This document shows positions 14,905-22,621 of a stretch of DNA of 25,475 nt, one piece after another. The notes below the pieces were generated by a model. That model had not been told where the DNA came from. It worked only from the letters and a program-made list of their open reading frames with translations, and ran no database searches. How positions within the stretch are numbered: the stretch's first letter is position 1; each line of letters starts with the position of its first letter. The stretch comes from JBLNDJ01 sp050261515. GTDB lineage: Bacteria > Acidobacteriota > Terriglobia > Bryobacterales > Bryobacteraceae. Location of the stretch: contig JBLNDJ010000037.1 of assembly GCA_050261515.1 (NCBI GenBank), positions 1-25,475 on the forward strand, in the 5' to 3' direction. A program made the translations under genes and the position numbers.

Positions 14905-15930
14905 CTACCGAAGCTCTTCCATGATCTGGTCGAGCGCCTCTCGCGGCGGGCGCGTCTTCGACTCCGGAAGCGTCCCCAGAGGCTCGTCTACCACGTTCAG
15001 CAGATCCATGAAGTGCTTGCGCGAGGAATCTAGGTACAGAATGCCCGTGACCACCTGCCCCTTTTTCTCCGCCTCGTCGAGCGTCTTCAGCGCGCCCATT
15101 TTGTCGGTCGGATCGTAGTCGTGCCCAAGCTTCCTGATCAGCAGCTTCGAGCCGTCGTGCATTTCGATCTCGCGCGCTTCGCCCTCGGGAATCTCGACCG
15201 AAATGTCCTCGAAGAACGGCACCAGGTCCAGCTCGTGCAGCGGCTCCTCGTGCTCCTTCATGTAGGCGTAGCTCTTGGTCGAGCCCTCGTGGTCGTTGAA
15301 CGTCACGCACGGCGAAATCACGTCGATGATCGAAAGCCCGTGGTGCGCGATGGCGGCCTTGAGAATCGTCTGCAACTGCCGCTTGTCGCCCGAAAACGAG
15401 CGCGCCACCAGCGTCGCGCCGAGCTGGATCGCCTCCACGCAGCAGTCGAGCGGGGTCAGGTCGTTCACCACGCCCGTCTTGAGCCTGGCCCCGAGATCGG
15501 CCGTCGCCGAGAACTGCCCTTTCGTCAGCCCGTACACGCCGTTGTTCTCGATGATATAGATCTGCCGGATATTGCGCCGCAGCATGTGGATGAACTGGCC
15601 CACGCCGATCGACGCCGTGTCTCCGTCGCCCGATACCGTGATGCCGAACAGGTTCCGGTTGGCGAGGATTGCGCCCGTGGCGACCGACGGCGCGCGCCCG
15701 TGTACCGAATTGAACCCGTGCGCCATGTTCAAAAAGTACGCCGGCGATTTCGACGAGCATCCGATGCCCGAAAACTTCGCCACCGACCACGGCTCCACGC
15801 CCATCTCGTAAAAGCACTCGATGATGCGCTCCGAGATCGCATTGTGCCCGCAGCCCGCGCACAGCGTCGTCTTGCCGCCCTTGTAGCTCAAAACCTCGAG
15901 GCCAAGCCGGTTCGTCTTTGCCGCGGCCAT
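14905..15930 (-). CDS. korB: 2-oxoacid:ferredoxin oxidoreductase beta subunit (KorB-like)
   Basis: This is the catalytic, thiamine diphosphate-binding subunit. It oxidatively decarboxylates a 2-oxoacid (probably 2-oxoglutarate) to the acyl-CoA and passes electrons to ferredoxin. The 341 residues include CAGCGH (C24, C27), GIGCSS (C58) and SPCVTFNDH (C208), which together can hold the [4Fe-4S] cluster, and the TPP/Mg site GDGD (101-104) with ENNGVYGLTKGQ (128-139). The ATG overlaps the korA stop by one base (TGATG), so the two subunits are made in step. No separate delta or gamma subunit gene is present, as in two-subunit enzymes of aerobic and microaerobic bacteria. Substrate preference is inferred from family likeness. 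Confidence 0.92.
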   Translation of the reverse strand: MAAAKTNRLGLEVLSYKGGKTTLCAGCGHNAISERIIECFYEMGVEPWSVAKFSGIGCSSKSPAYFLNMAHGFNSVHGRAPSVATGAILANRNLFGITVSGDGDTASIGVGQFIHMLRRNIRQIYIIENNGVYGLTKGQFSATADLGARLKTGVVNDLTPLDCCVEAIQLGATLVARSFSGDKRQLQTILKAAIAHHGLSIIDVISPCVTFNDHEGSTKSYAYMKEHEEPLHELDLVPFFEDISVEIPEGEAREIEMHDGSKLLIRKLGHDYDPTDKMGALKTLDEAEKKGQVVTGILYLDSSRKHFMDLLNVVDEPLGTLPESKTRPPREALDQIMEELR

Positions 15931-17774
15931 CAGATTTCCTCCTGCCGGACGACATCGTCCGTGATCGTGCGCGCATCGAGCGGCAGCCCGCCGTAGTAGC
16001 GAACGCTTCGCAGCCGTGCGATCAGGCCCGGGTCGAACTCGAGCCGCATCAGCGCCAGCAACTGCGCGTCGCGATTCTGTTCGATTACGTACACGCGCTC
16101 GTGCCGCCGCACGAAATCGGCCAGCTCCGGCGTGAACGGATACGCCTTCAACCTCAGGTAGCTGGTCTCGAGCCCGTGCTCGTCGCGGAGCTGGTCGCGG
16201 CTCTCCTCGGTCGCGTAACGCGATGTCCCCATGCAAACCAGGCCCACGTGCGCATCGGCGTTCACCTCCACGTGCGGCGCCGGAACGCGCTCCCGTATGC
16301 TCTCGAACTTCCGCGCCAGGCGATCCATGTTGTTCATGTAATCGTCCTCGCGCTCGCTGTAGACGGCGCGCTCGTTGTGCCCGCTGCCGCGTGTGAAATA
16401 CGCCGCCGCCGCGTGATTGGTGCCCGGCAGCGTGCGGTAGCCCACCCCGTCGCCGTCCACGTCCTTGTAGCGCGCGAAGCCCCCGAGCTTTTCGAGGTCC
16501 GCTTTGCCCAGCACCTTGCCGCGCTCGATCTTTTGCTCGGGATACTCGAACGGGTCCGACATCCAGTTGTTCATTCCCAGGTCCAGGTCCGTCATGACGA
16601 ACACCGGCGTCTGAAAGCGCTCGGCCAGATCGAATGCATCGCCCATCATCGAGAAGCACTCGCGCGGCGAAGACGGGAACAGCATCGGATGCTTCGTGTC
16701 CCCGTGCGAGAGCACGGCGGTCGAAAGCAGATCGCCCTGCATCGTGCGCGTCGGAAGGCCGGTCGATGGGCCCACGCGCTGCACGTCCACGATCACCGCC
16801 GGAATCTCGGCGTAGTAGCCGAGCCCGGTGAACTCGGACATCAGCGAAATGCCGGGGCCCGAGGTCGCCGTCATCGCCCGCGCCCCCGCCCAGCCTGCGC
16901 CGATCACCATCCCGATCGACGCCAGTTCGTCCTCGGCCTGCACGACGGCGAACGTCGCCTTGCCCGTCTCTTTGTCGATGCGAAAGCGCTTCAGGTACCC
17001 GATCAGCGATTCGACCAGCGACGACGAAGGCGTGATCGGATACCACGTCACCACGGTCACGCCCGCGAACATCGCCCCCAGCGCGCATGCCGCGTTGCCG
17101 TCGATGACGATCTTGCCCGCCGTCGCGTTCATGCGCTCGACCGAGTAGCGGTCCGTCTTGGTGAAGTTCTGCGCGGCGTAATCGTAGCCCGCCGCCACCG
17201 CGCCCCAGTTCAAGTCGGCCGCCCGGGCCTTCTTTGCGCCGAACTGCTTCAGGAGCGCCGCGCGCATCTCCTCCATGTCGATGCCGAGCAGGTTCGCCAG
17301 CACTCCGTCGTAAACCATGTTCCGCACGAGCTTGCGCAGCCGCGCCTCGGGGCACACCGGCCCGACGAGCTTGTCGAAAGGAACGGGATAAAAGTGCAGG
17401 TCCGGCCGCAGCGCATTGAGCTTCAGCGGCTCGTCGTAGACCACGGCCGCCCCCGCATCGAGCTTGCGGACATCCTCCTGGGCGGTCTCCGGATTCATCG
17501 CGACCAGGAAGTCGATCTCCTTCTTGCGCCCGATATACCCCTTCGCGCTTGCGCGAATGGTGAACCACGTCGGCAGCCCGGCAATATTCGATGGGAATAA
17601 ATTCTTCCCCGAAACGGGAATGCCCATTTGAAACAGAGCGCGCATCAGGACGGTATTGGCAGTCTGGCTGCCTGATCCGTTCACCGTCGCGACTTGTATG
17701 CTGAAATCGTTGACCGCGGGCTTCTCCGACTCGCGGGGACGCGACGCCGCCGGACTCGCCTCAATAGTGGACAT
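15930..17774 (-). CDS. korA: 2-oxoacid:ferredoxin oxidoreductase alpha subunit, fused gamma-alpha (KorA-like)
   Basis: The ATG at 17774 gives 614 residues; the longer open frame upstream is intergenic sequence and lacks a ribosome site. Residues 1-20 are a Ser/Ala/Glu-rich leader. The gamma domain (about 22-200) begins with FSIQVATVNGSGSQTANTVL. The alpha domain starts near KIVIDGNAACALGAM and carries WYPITPSSS (244-252), the conserved substrate/TPP-contact loop, then EDELASIGM and TATSGPG. With KorB it forms the enzyme that links the TCA cycle to ferredoxin, either oxidatively or, in reductive pathways, in reverse. It is the first gene of a coupled set of four. AGGGA lies about a dozen bases before the start. 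The short intergenic region to the divergent alpha-galactosidase gene should hold both promoters. Confidence 0.92.
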   Translation of the reverse strand: MSTIEASPAASRPRESEKPAVNDFSIQVATVNGSGSQTANTVLMRALFQMGIPVSGKNLFPSNIAGLPTWFTIRASAKGYIGRKKEIDFLVAMNPETAQEDVRKLDAGAAVVYDEPLKLNALRPDLHFYPVPFDKLVGPVCPEARLRKLVRNMVYDGVLANLLGIDMEEMRAALLKQFGAKKARAADLNWGAVAAGYDYAAQNFTKTDRYSVERMNATAGKIVIDGNAACALGAMFAGVTVVTWYPITPSSSLVESLIGYLKRFRIDKETGKATFAVVQAEDELASIGMVIGAGWAGARAMTATSGPGISLMSEFTGLGYYAEIPAVIVDVQRVGPSTGLPTRTMQGDLLSTAVLSHGDTKHPMLFPSSPRECFSMMGDAFDLAERFQTPVFVMTDLDLGMNNWMSDPFEYPEQKIERGKVLGKADLEKLGGFARYKDVDGDGVGYRTLPGTNHAAAAYFTRGSGHNERAVYSEREDDYMNNMDRLARKFESIRERVPAPHVEVNADAHVGLVCMGTSRYATEESRDQLRDEHGLETSYLRLKAYPFTPELADFVRRHERVYVIEQNRDAQLLALMRLEFDPGLIARLRSVRYYGGLPLDARTITDDVVRQEEI

Positions 17775-17922
17775 AAAGTTCTTGTTCCCTACTCCCTCTG
17801 TCAATCCCTCTGGCCCGGGCGCCCGCCGCCACGCCGCATTTGCCGGCGGCGGCTGCCCGCCGATTGACTGCCGGCCGGCTGGCGGAGGCCCTGCCGTGAT
17901 TATATGATGCTGGGAAACACGT

Positions 17923-19749
17923 ATGAGGATCGCCGCAGCCTTCCTGATCGCCGCCGCCTTCGCGGCCGCCGAGGACATCCGCATCGACGTCAACACGCGC
18001 GAGTGGGGCTCGACCGGCGTCATCACGCGAGACGTCGCGCTCGTGAACACCACAGGCAAGGTCCAGCACGTCGCCCCGAAGCCCTCAGGCACGTGGCGCC
18101 TTCCGAAAGGCGAGTACACGCTCACCTGCCTCTACGGCGGCTGGGGACAGGAGCGCCAGGTCGCCACCGAGCGCATCACCACGGGCCGCCGCGCCTTCGT
18201 CTCCGATCGCGGCCGCTCCACCAGCCTCTACGCGCCCTGGTTCTACCTGCGTAACGAGACAACCGGCACCGGCTACCTTGCCCAACTCGCGTACTCCGGC
18301 AACTGGGAGCTGATCATCGAGCGCCACCCCGGTACCGGGCACGAGCCGCTCAGCGCCCAGGAACTCACGGTTACACTCGGCATGCGCGCCGATGCGGGCG
18401 GGACGCTGGCGCTCGAGCCCGGCCGGCGCTTCGAGCTGCCGCGCGTCGCCTTCACCGAAGTCCGCGGAGACCTCGACGACGCGGCCAACCGCATGCACCG
18501 TTTCCAGCGCCAGTTCGTGTTCCCGCGCGTGGCCTCGAACGACCCGCCGCTCGTCCAGTTCAATTCCTGGTATCCGTTCCCCGGCACCCTCACGGTCGAC
18601 GAAATGAAGCGCTGCGCCGACGTTGCCCGCGCTTTGGGGGTCGAGGTTTTCGTCCTCGACTCCGGCTGGTACAGCAAGAAGGACTGGAGCAGGGAGCTCG
18701 GCGACTATCAGGTCGAGCCCACGAAATTCCCGCACGGCATCGAGGAGCTCGCCGCGCACGTCCACGCCGCCGGCATGAAGTTCGGCCTCTGGGTGGAAAT
18801 CGAAAACGTCGGCGTCGAGTCCCGCATCTTCCGCGAGCACCCCGGCTGGCTCCTCCATGACAACGGAGCGCCCATTCGGAAAGGCGACCGCTACCAGCTC
18901 AACTTCGCCATGCCCGAAGTGCGCGCCTGGGCCTCGGCCACGCTCGACCGCCTGGTGCGCGACTACAAGCTCGACTGGGTCAAGATCGACTACAACATCG
19001 ACATCGGCGCCGATTTCGATCCGCGCGGCGCCGGAGACACGCTCTACCGCCACGTGACGAGCTACTACCGGTGGCTCGACGAATTGCGCGCGCGCCACCC
19101 GAACCTGATCGTCGAAAACTGCTCGAGCGGAGGCCTGCGCTTCGACCTCGGCATCATGGCGCATGCCCACACGACGTGGCTTTCGGATATGGTCGAGCCC
19201 ATCGCCTCCCTGCAACTCGGCTACGGCTGCACGGTGGAGTTCGCGCCCGAGGTTTGCAATCACTGGATGGTCGGGGATAAGGGCGACGGCGACGTGGAAC
19301 TCAAGGCCGACCCCGGGTGGTGGGATTTCATGTTCCGGGTGCCTATGAACGGGCAGTTCGGAATCTCGAGCCGCGTCTTCGCCTGGAGTCCGGAGCTCAA
19401 AGAGCGCGCTGCCGCCAACGTCGCCCTCTACAAGCGCATCCGGCGAACTATCGCCGACGCCGACGTCTACCACCTGACGCCGCCGCCTCCGCACAGCAAC
19501 CCCGAAGATTGGATGGCGATTCAGTACGCCACACCCGGCCGCAGCGTCCTGATGGCCTACCGGCTCGCGAAAAGCGAAGCGAAACAGTCTTTCAAATTGA
19601 GGGGCCTCGAGCCCGGGCGCACCTACCGCGCCACTGTCGGAGGCCGCGAGCTGGGCGTCTTCACCGGCAAATCCCTGTTATCGGAAGGGTTCCCGGTAGC
19701 CTTGGAATCTGAGTGGAGAGCCGCCGTCATCGAGCTTGAGGCTCAATGA
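17923..19749 (+). CDS. Secreted alpha-galactosidase-like glycoside hydrolase, family GH36
   Basis: The 608-residue protein starts with a signal peptide (MRIAAAFLIAAAFAAA, cut before EDI), so it is exported. An N-terminal beta-sandwich (about 20-200) precedes a TIM barrel typical of clan GH-D: NSWYPFPGTLT, VFVLDSGWY, FGLWVEIENV, WVKIDYN with the probable nucleophile D356, ENCSSGGLRFD and TWLSDMVEP with the probable acid/base D422. A short C-terminal beta domain follows. Enzymes of this type release terminal alpha-galactose from oligosaccharides and plant polysaccharides, though some act on other alpha-linked sugars. TGGGAA is a weak ribosome site; TATGAT at 17903-17908 resembles a -10 but would leave a leader of only about 8 bases. 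The gene stands alone and ends at a clear hairpin terminator. No sugar transporter is nearby. Confidence 0.9.
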   Translation: MRIAAAFLIAAAFAAAEDIRIDVNTREWGSTGVITRDVALVNTTGKVQHVAPKPSGTWRLPKGEYTLTCLYGGWGQERQVATERITTGRRAFVSDRGRSTSLYAPWFYLRNETTGTGYLAQLAYSGNWELIIERHPGTGHEPLSAQELTVTLGMRADAGGTLALEPGRRFELPRVAFTEVRGDLDDAANRMHRFQRQFVFPRVASNDPPLVQFNSWYPFPGTLTVDEMKRCADVARALGVEVFVLDSGWYSKKDWSRELGDYQVEPTKFPHGIEELAAHVHAAGMKFGLWVEIENVGVESRIFREHPGWLLHDNGAPIRKGDRYQLNFAMPEVRAWASATLDRLVRDYKLDWVKIDYNIDIGADFDPRGAGDTLYRHVTSYYRWLDELRARHPNLIVENCSSGGLRFDLGIMAHAHTTWLSDMVEPIASLQLGYGCTVEFAPEVCNHWMVGDKGDGDVELKADPGWWDFMFRVPMNGQFGISSRVFAWSPELKERAAANVALYKRIRRTIADADVYHLTPPPPHSNPEDWMAIQYATPGRSVLMAYRLAKSEAKQSFKLRGLEPGRTYRATVGGRELGVFTGKSLLSEGFPVALESEWRAAVIELEAQ

Positions 19750-19763
19750 TCTCTGAACCCTGC

Positions 19764-19795
19764 GCGGCGGTTGTTCAACCGCCGCCCCGGTTTTC
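19764..19795 (+). terminator. Rho-independent terminator of the GH36 gene
   Basis: GCGGCGGTTG (19764-19773) pairs perfectly with CAACCGCCGC (19776-19785) and is followed by CCCGG and TTTTC. It lies 15 bases after the GH36 stop codon and just before the convergent Fe-S carrier gene's stop, so it separates the two convergent transcripts. The T-run is short (four), but the stem is strong. Confidence 0.7.
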
Positions 19796-20118
19796 TACGC
19801 CTGGAACGAGCTGCCGCAACCGCAGGTGGACTTCACGTTCGGATTGTCGAACTTGAAGCCCGAGCCCTCGAGCGTCTCGATGTAGTCGACTTTCGCGCCG
19901 TCCAGGTAAAGCATGCTGGCCTGGTCTACGAAAACCTTCAGGCCATCGAAGCTGTACGTTTTGTCAAGCAAACCGGGCGTTGACTCGAATGCCATCGAGT
20001 AGCTGAACCCGGAGCATCCCCCGCCTACCACCGCGATGCGGAGACCGGACGGCTTGGGGTCCTGTGTATCCAGGATCTCCTTCACTTTTTCAACGGCGCG
20101 CTCAGTGAGTTGAATCAT
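19795..20118 (-). CDS. erpA: A-type iron-sulfur cluster carrier (ErpA/IscA/HesB family)
   Basis: The ATG at 20118 gives 107 residues, the normal size; the 21 extra codons of the longer frame are unlike the family. The three conserved cysteines are present: C35 in GGGCSGFSY and C99/C101 in STCGCGSSF. They hold a [2Fe-2S] or [4Fe-4S] cluster for delivery to target enzymes. Likely clients in the same window include the KorB cluster, though no link is shown. It is a single gene, convergent with the GH36 gene. A TTATAA box directly upstream of the start could be a -10 with almost no leader. Choosing between ErpA, IscA and HesB by name is not possible from the sequence alone. Confidence 0.93.
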   Translation of the reverse strand: MIQLTERAVEKVKEILDTQDPKPSGLRIAVVGGGCSGFSYSMAFESTPGLLDKTYSFDGLKVFVDQASMLYLDGAKVDYIETLEGSGFKFDNPNVKSTCGCGSSFQA

Positions 20119-20360
20119 AGCCTTTATAACCTCGAGTTTACCAGGGATCGCGGGCCCGAAGGCCGTGCCTTTACGGCCCACTGTGCCCCCCTGGGGACAG
20201 CTGGCCGCATTGTCACGCCGCGCGACCTTTCTTCACCATATGTAGATGAATTTACTTGGCCCCGGTTGCGGCCAATCTGCTATTTTTGTGCTGGCGGCCG
20301 ACTTGGGCCGCCCTTCGGTTTACGGAAACCGTTGAGAACGCAGCCGCGTCTGACGGGTGT

Positions 20361-21026
20361 ATGAGCAGCGTGAGTGGCGCGCTACCGTTTCCCGTTTCCG
20401 GCGACAGGATTGCAGAGAAGCGGAAAGTGGACTACAAGAACACAGAAGAGGCCGCTCTGGTTCGCCGCGCTCAAGCAGCCGACCAGATGGCCTTCCGTGA
20501 GATCGTCGAGCGCTACCAGTCCAAGGTCTTCTCGATCATCTACGGGATTCTTCGCAACCATAACGATGCAGAAGACATCGCCCAGCAAGTGTTCACTAAA
20601 GTCTACTTCTCCATCAAGAACTTCGATTTCCGGAGTTCCCTGCTAACCTGGATCTACAAGATCACCGTCAACGAATGCTACGACTACCTCCGCAAGAAAA
20701 AGGTTCGAAAGCTCGTCTACGAGAGCGACTTCACCGAGGAAGACTCTCTCCGGATGGAAAATTCCGAACCTGCAAAGGATCAGAAGCAGCCCGTTGACGT
20801 GTCCCTCGCCCAGCGCGACCTCGTTCTGAAGCTGCTCGCACGGCTTCCGGAGGAGGAGCGGAACCTGCTCCTGCTCAAGGAAGTTGAAGGTCATTCGGTC
20901 GAAGAACTTGCCCGAATGACCGGGATCAATGAGAATACGATTAAAGTAAAATTGTTCCGGGCCCGCCAGAAGCTGTTGAAAGTTGCCCAGCGGTTGACGC
21001 GGGCGCCCGGATTGGTTACGGCATAG
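20361..21026 (+). CDS. ECF (RpoE-type) RNA polymerase sigma factor
   Basis: From the ATG at 20361 the protein has 221 residues. Region 2 (about 50-115) includes AFREIVERYQ, DAEDIAQQVF and LLTWIYKITVNECYDYLRKKKV for -10 binding and core contact. A variable acidic linker leads to region 4 (LARLPEEERNLLLLKEVEG, SVEELARMTGINENTIKVKL, RARQKLLK), the helix-turn-helix for the -35. The frame is open further upstream to 20256, but those codons do not look like the family. The ribosome site before the chosen start is weak, so a start a little further in is possible. Its anti-sigma gene follows 57 bases later, so this is a sigma/anti-sigma pair, probably self-activating, for an envelope or redox stress. 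Confidence 0.9.
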   Translation: MSSVSGALPFPVSGDRIAEKRKVDYKNTEEAALVRRAQAADQMAFREIVERYQSKVFSIIYGILRNHNDAEDIAQQVFTKVYFSIKNFDFRSSLLTWIYKITVNECYDYLRKKKVRKLVYESDFTEEDSLRMENSEPAKDQKQPVDVSLAQRDLVLKLLARLPEEERNLLLLKEVEGHSVEELARMTGINENTIKVKLFRARQKLLKVAQRLTRAPGLVTA

Positions 21027-21083
21027 GCTTAGAACGAAGAAGCGGACGTCAGATCCGCGCAGCGGTGGTTTTTTGAGGGAAAG

Positions 21084-21557
21084 ATGTTTATGCATGGGCT
21101 CATCAGAGAGCGGTTGGAAGACTACCTGCGAAGCAGCGGGGGCAACAAGGTTTCCTTCGAGTTCGAGGAGCACCTGCGCTCGTGCGACGAGTGCCGCGCG
21201 GAGCTGAGCTTGATGCAGGAGCAGGCGCGCACGCTGCGCGTGCTCCAGGCCGAGCGGCAAATGGATCCCGCCCCGGGCTTTTACGCCCGAGTGATCGAGC
21301 GCATCGAGGCCCTTGAGACTCCCTCCATCTGGAGCGTTTTCCTGCAGCCGTCCTTCGGGCGGCGCATCATGGCGACATCGCTGGCGATGGCCGCCCTGCT
21401 TGGAGGCTACCTGGCCTTCACCGAAAACCAGCAGCACGGCATGGCGGCCGACGCCGAGTCGATCATCGCCGTCGAACAGCATCCGCCGGGCCTGGGGCAG
21501 GACCGGCAGCGCGACCGCGACACGATGCTCGTGACGCTGGCGACGTACCAGGAGTAG
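21084..21557 (+). CDS. Zinc-finger anti-sigma factor, membrane-anchored
   Basis: This 157-residue protein has a cytoplasmic N-terminal domain with H30-x3-C34-x2-C37 (EEHLRSCDEC), the zinc-binding anti-sigma (ZAS) motif. A single membrane helix, IMATSLAMAALLGGYLAF, spans about 95-112, with a periplasmic tail after it. Such proteins hold the ECF sigma factor inactive at the membrane until a signal, often periplasmic damage or thiol oxidation, releases it. GAGG lies six to seven bases before the ATG. It directly follows the sigma gene and precedes the Spy/CpxP-like gene, whose ribosome site is in the last codons of this gene. The target is inferred from gene order. Confidence 0.87.
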   Translation: MFMHGLIRERLEDYLRSSGGNKVSFEFEEHLRSCDECRAELSLMQEQARTLRVLQAERQMDPAPGFYARVIERIEALETPSIWSVFLQPSFGRRIMATSLAMAALLGGYLAFTENQQHGMAADAESIIAVEQHPPGLGQDRQRDRDTMLVTLATYQE

Positions 21558-21564
21558 GCGGACG

Positions 21565-21960
21565 ATGAACCAGTCTCCGGGGTGGCGGAATCCTCGCATT
21601 CTGTCGACCCTGCTGGTAGTTTTCCTCTGTGGCGCCAGTGCCGGAGCGCTCGTGATGGCCATGGGGGTCCACCGCTGGATGCACGGCGGCTCCATGCCCA
21701 CAGCCCAGGCCGCATGGAAGGAAAGCGGCAAGGACGTCACCTTGCAGCGTTTCAAGAGGGAGTTGGATCTCACCCCTGCCCAGACCGAGCAACTCGAAAC
21801 CGTCCTCGACGATTTTTTCACCTATTACCACACCCTTCAGGCCCAGCTCGACGACGTCCGCGCCAGCGGCAAGCAGCGCATGATGCGCATCCTCGACGAG
21901 CGCCAGAAGAAGAAATTCGACCGGCTGATTGGCGAGTTTCAGGACAAGCGCCTGCGCTGA
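21565..21960 (+). CDS. Spy/CpxP-like membrane-anchored periplasmic protein
   Basis: The 131-residue protein has one N-terminal membrane helix or uncleaved signal (ILSTLLVVFLCGASAGALV, about 12-30), then a helical periplasmic part with LDLTPAQTEQLETVLDDFF (68-86) and further heptad-like helices ending in KKKFDRLIGEF. An LTxxQ element followed by long amphipathic helices is the mark of the Spy/CpxP/heavy-metal sensor (CnrX-like) family, which binds unfolded proteins or metals in the periplasm. As the third gene after an ECF sigma and its anti-sigma, it may sense or modulate the signal. It starts seven bases after the anti-sigma stop, with AGGAG overlapping that stop. Confidence 0.75.
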   Translation: MNQSPGWRNPRILSTLLVVFLCGASAGALVMAMGVHRWMHGGSMPTAQAAWKESGKDVTLQRFKRELDLTPAQTEQLETVLDDFFTYYHTLQAQLDDVRASGKQRMMRILDERQKKKFDRLIGEFQDKRLR

Positions 21961-21967
21961 CGCGGTA

Positions 21968-21997
21968 TTGACACTCTCCCGCTCATTTTTGTATTCT
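21968..21997 (+). promoter_or_regulatory. str operon promoter
   Basis: TTGACA at 21968-21973 is a perfect -35, followed after 18 bases by TATTCT at 21992-21997 (4 of 6 matches to -10). Transcription would start near 22004, leaving about 240 nt of untranslated leader before rpsL. The promoter begins eight bases after the upstream stop codon. Confidence 0.7.
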
Positions 21998-22005
21998 TGT
22001 AGGGT

Positions 22006-22192
22006 TTGGCGAACTAGTCTGCTCTTGCGCGCCAACTCCGGGGAAACCCGGAGGAAATGGTCCGCTGGGGTCGGCCCCGAGGTTCCGCCGGTATTAGCGC
22101 CGAGCGGGGCATGGGCTTGTCCGATTAAGCAACCACGCAACTAAGGCGTTTGAACGGTGTTCTTCGAGGTGTGGGCGGTATGTGCCCACGCC
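22006..22192 (+). ncRNA. Structured 5' leader of rpsL
   Basis: Three hairpins are clear. TTGGCG (22006-22011) pairs with CGCCAA (22030-22035). Directly against it, CTCCGGG (22036-22042) pairs with CCCGGAG (22047-22053) around a GAAA tetraloop, so the two can stack. GGTGTGGGC (22168-22176) pairs with GCCCACGCC (22184-22192), with one G-U pair, around a 7-nt loop. A GC-rich stretch between them can also fold (GGGG 22067-22070 with CCCC 22075-22078, or GCCCC 22074-22078 with GGGGC 22106-22110). Such a long folded leader before ribosomal protein genes suggests autoregulation by a ribosomal protein or another cis-acting element. I do not recognise a named RNA family. Confidence 0.5.
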
Positions 22193-22243
22193 GGTCGCAG
22201 GTTCGAACCCATCGCCACGTACGAAGGATAGAGAGGAAGATTC

Positions 22244-22615
22244 GTGCCGACTTTTCAACAACTCGTGCGGAAAGGGCGGGAGCTGCCGGCGTACAAGACG
22301 GCCAGCCCGGCACTGCAGGCTTGCCCGCAGAAACGCGGGGTCTGCACGCGCGTGTACACGACCACTCCCAAAAAGCCGAACTCGGCGCTCCGCAAGGTGG
22401 CGCGCGTGCGGCTCACGAACGGAATCGAGGTCACCACGTACATTCCCGGCGTGGGGCATAACCTCCAGGAGCACTCGATCGTGTTGATCCGCGGCGGGCG
22501 CGTGAAGGACTTGCCCGGCGTCCGGTATCACATCATCCGTGGAACCCTGGACGCGTCGGGCGTTGCCAACCGCAAGCAGGGCAGATCGAAGTACGGAGCC
22601 AAGCGGCCCAAGTAA
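22244..22615 (+). CDS. rpsL: 30S ribosomal protein S12
   Basis: This 123-residue protein of the ribosomal decoding centre is nearly collinear with E. coli S12: CPQKRGVCTRVYTTTPKKPN, NSALRKVARVRLTNG, GHNLQEHSIVLIRGGRVKDL and RSKYGAKRPK. K43 and K88, where streptomycin-resistance changes usually occur, are unaltered, and D89, the site of methylthiolation, is present. The start codon is GTG, preceded by GAGAGGAAG at a normal distance; no ATG fits. It opens the str operon after a long leader and is followed by rpsG after six bases. Confidence 0.98.
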   Translation: MPTFQQLVRKGRELPAYKTASPALQACPQKRGVCTRVYTTTPKKPNSALRKVARVRLTNGIEVTTYIPGVGHNLQEHSIVLIRGGRVKDLPGVRYHIIRGTLDASGVANRKQGRSKYGAKRPK

Positions 22616-22621
22616 AGAGCC

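Noticed and set aside
17799..17804. Perfect TTGACA on the minus strand upstream of korA
   Set aside because: It is only 25 bases before the start codon. A -10 at 17 bases would be GAACTT, a poor match, and transcription would begin inside the gene.
20316..20331. CGGTTT/AAACCG hairpin before the sigma factor gene as a terminator or riboswitch
   Set aside because: It is a single 6-bp stem with no U-run and no recognisable aptamer around it.
5166..22222. Idea that the tRNA-Pro 5' half (5166-5203) and the tRNA-like 3' half in the rpsL leader (22190-22222) form a split tRNA
   Set aside because: Split, trans-spliced tRNAs are known from some archaea, not bacteria. The acceptor strands do not pair fully (CGGGGCG against CGCCACG), there are no complementary joining stems, and an integrase next to the first half explains it better.
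22150..22461. A 103-codon frame overlapping the rpsL leader and rpsL
   Set aside because: It overlaps rpsL in another frame, has no ribosome site and its product is low-complexity Arg/Gly/His.
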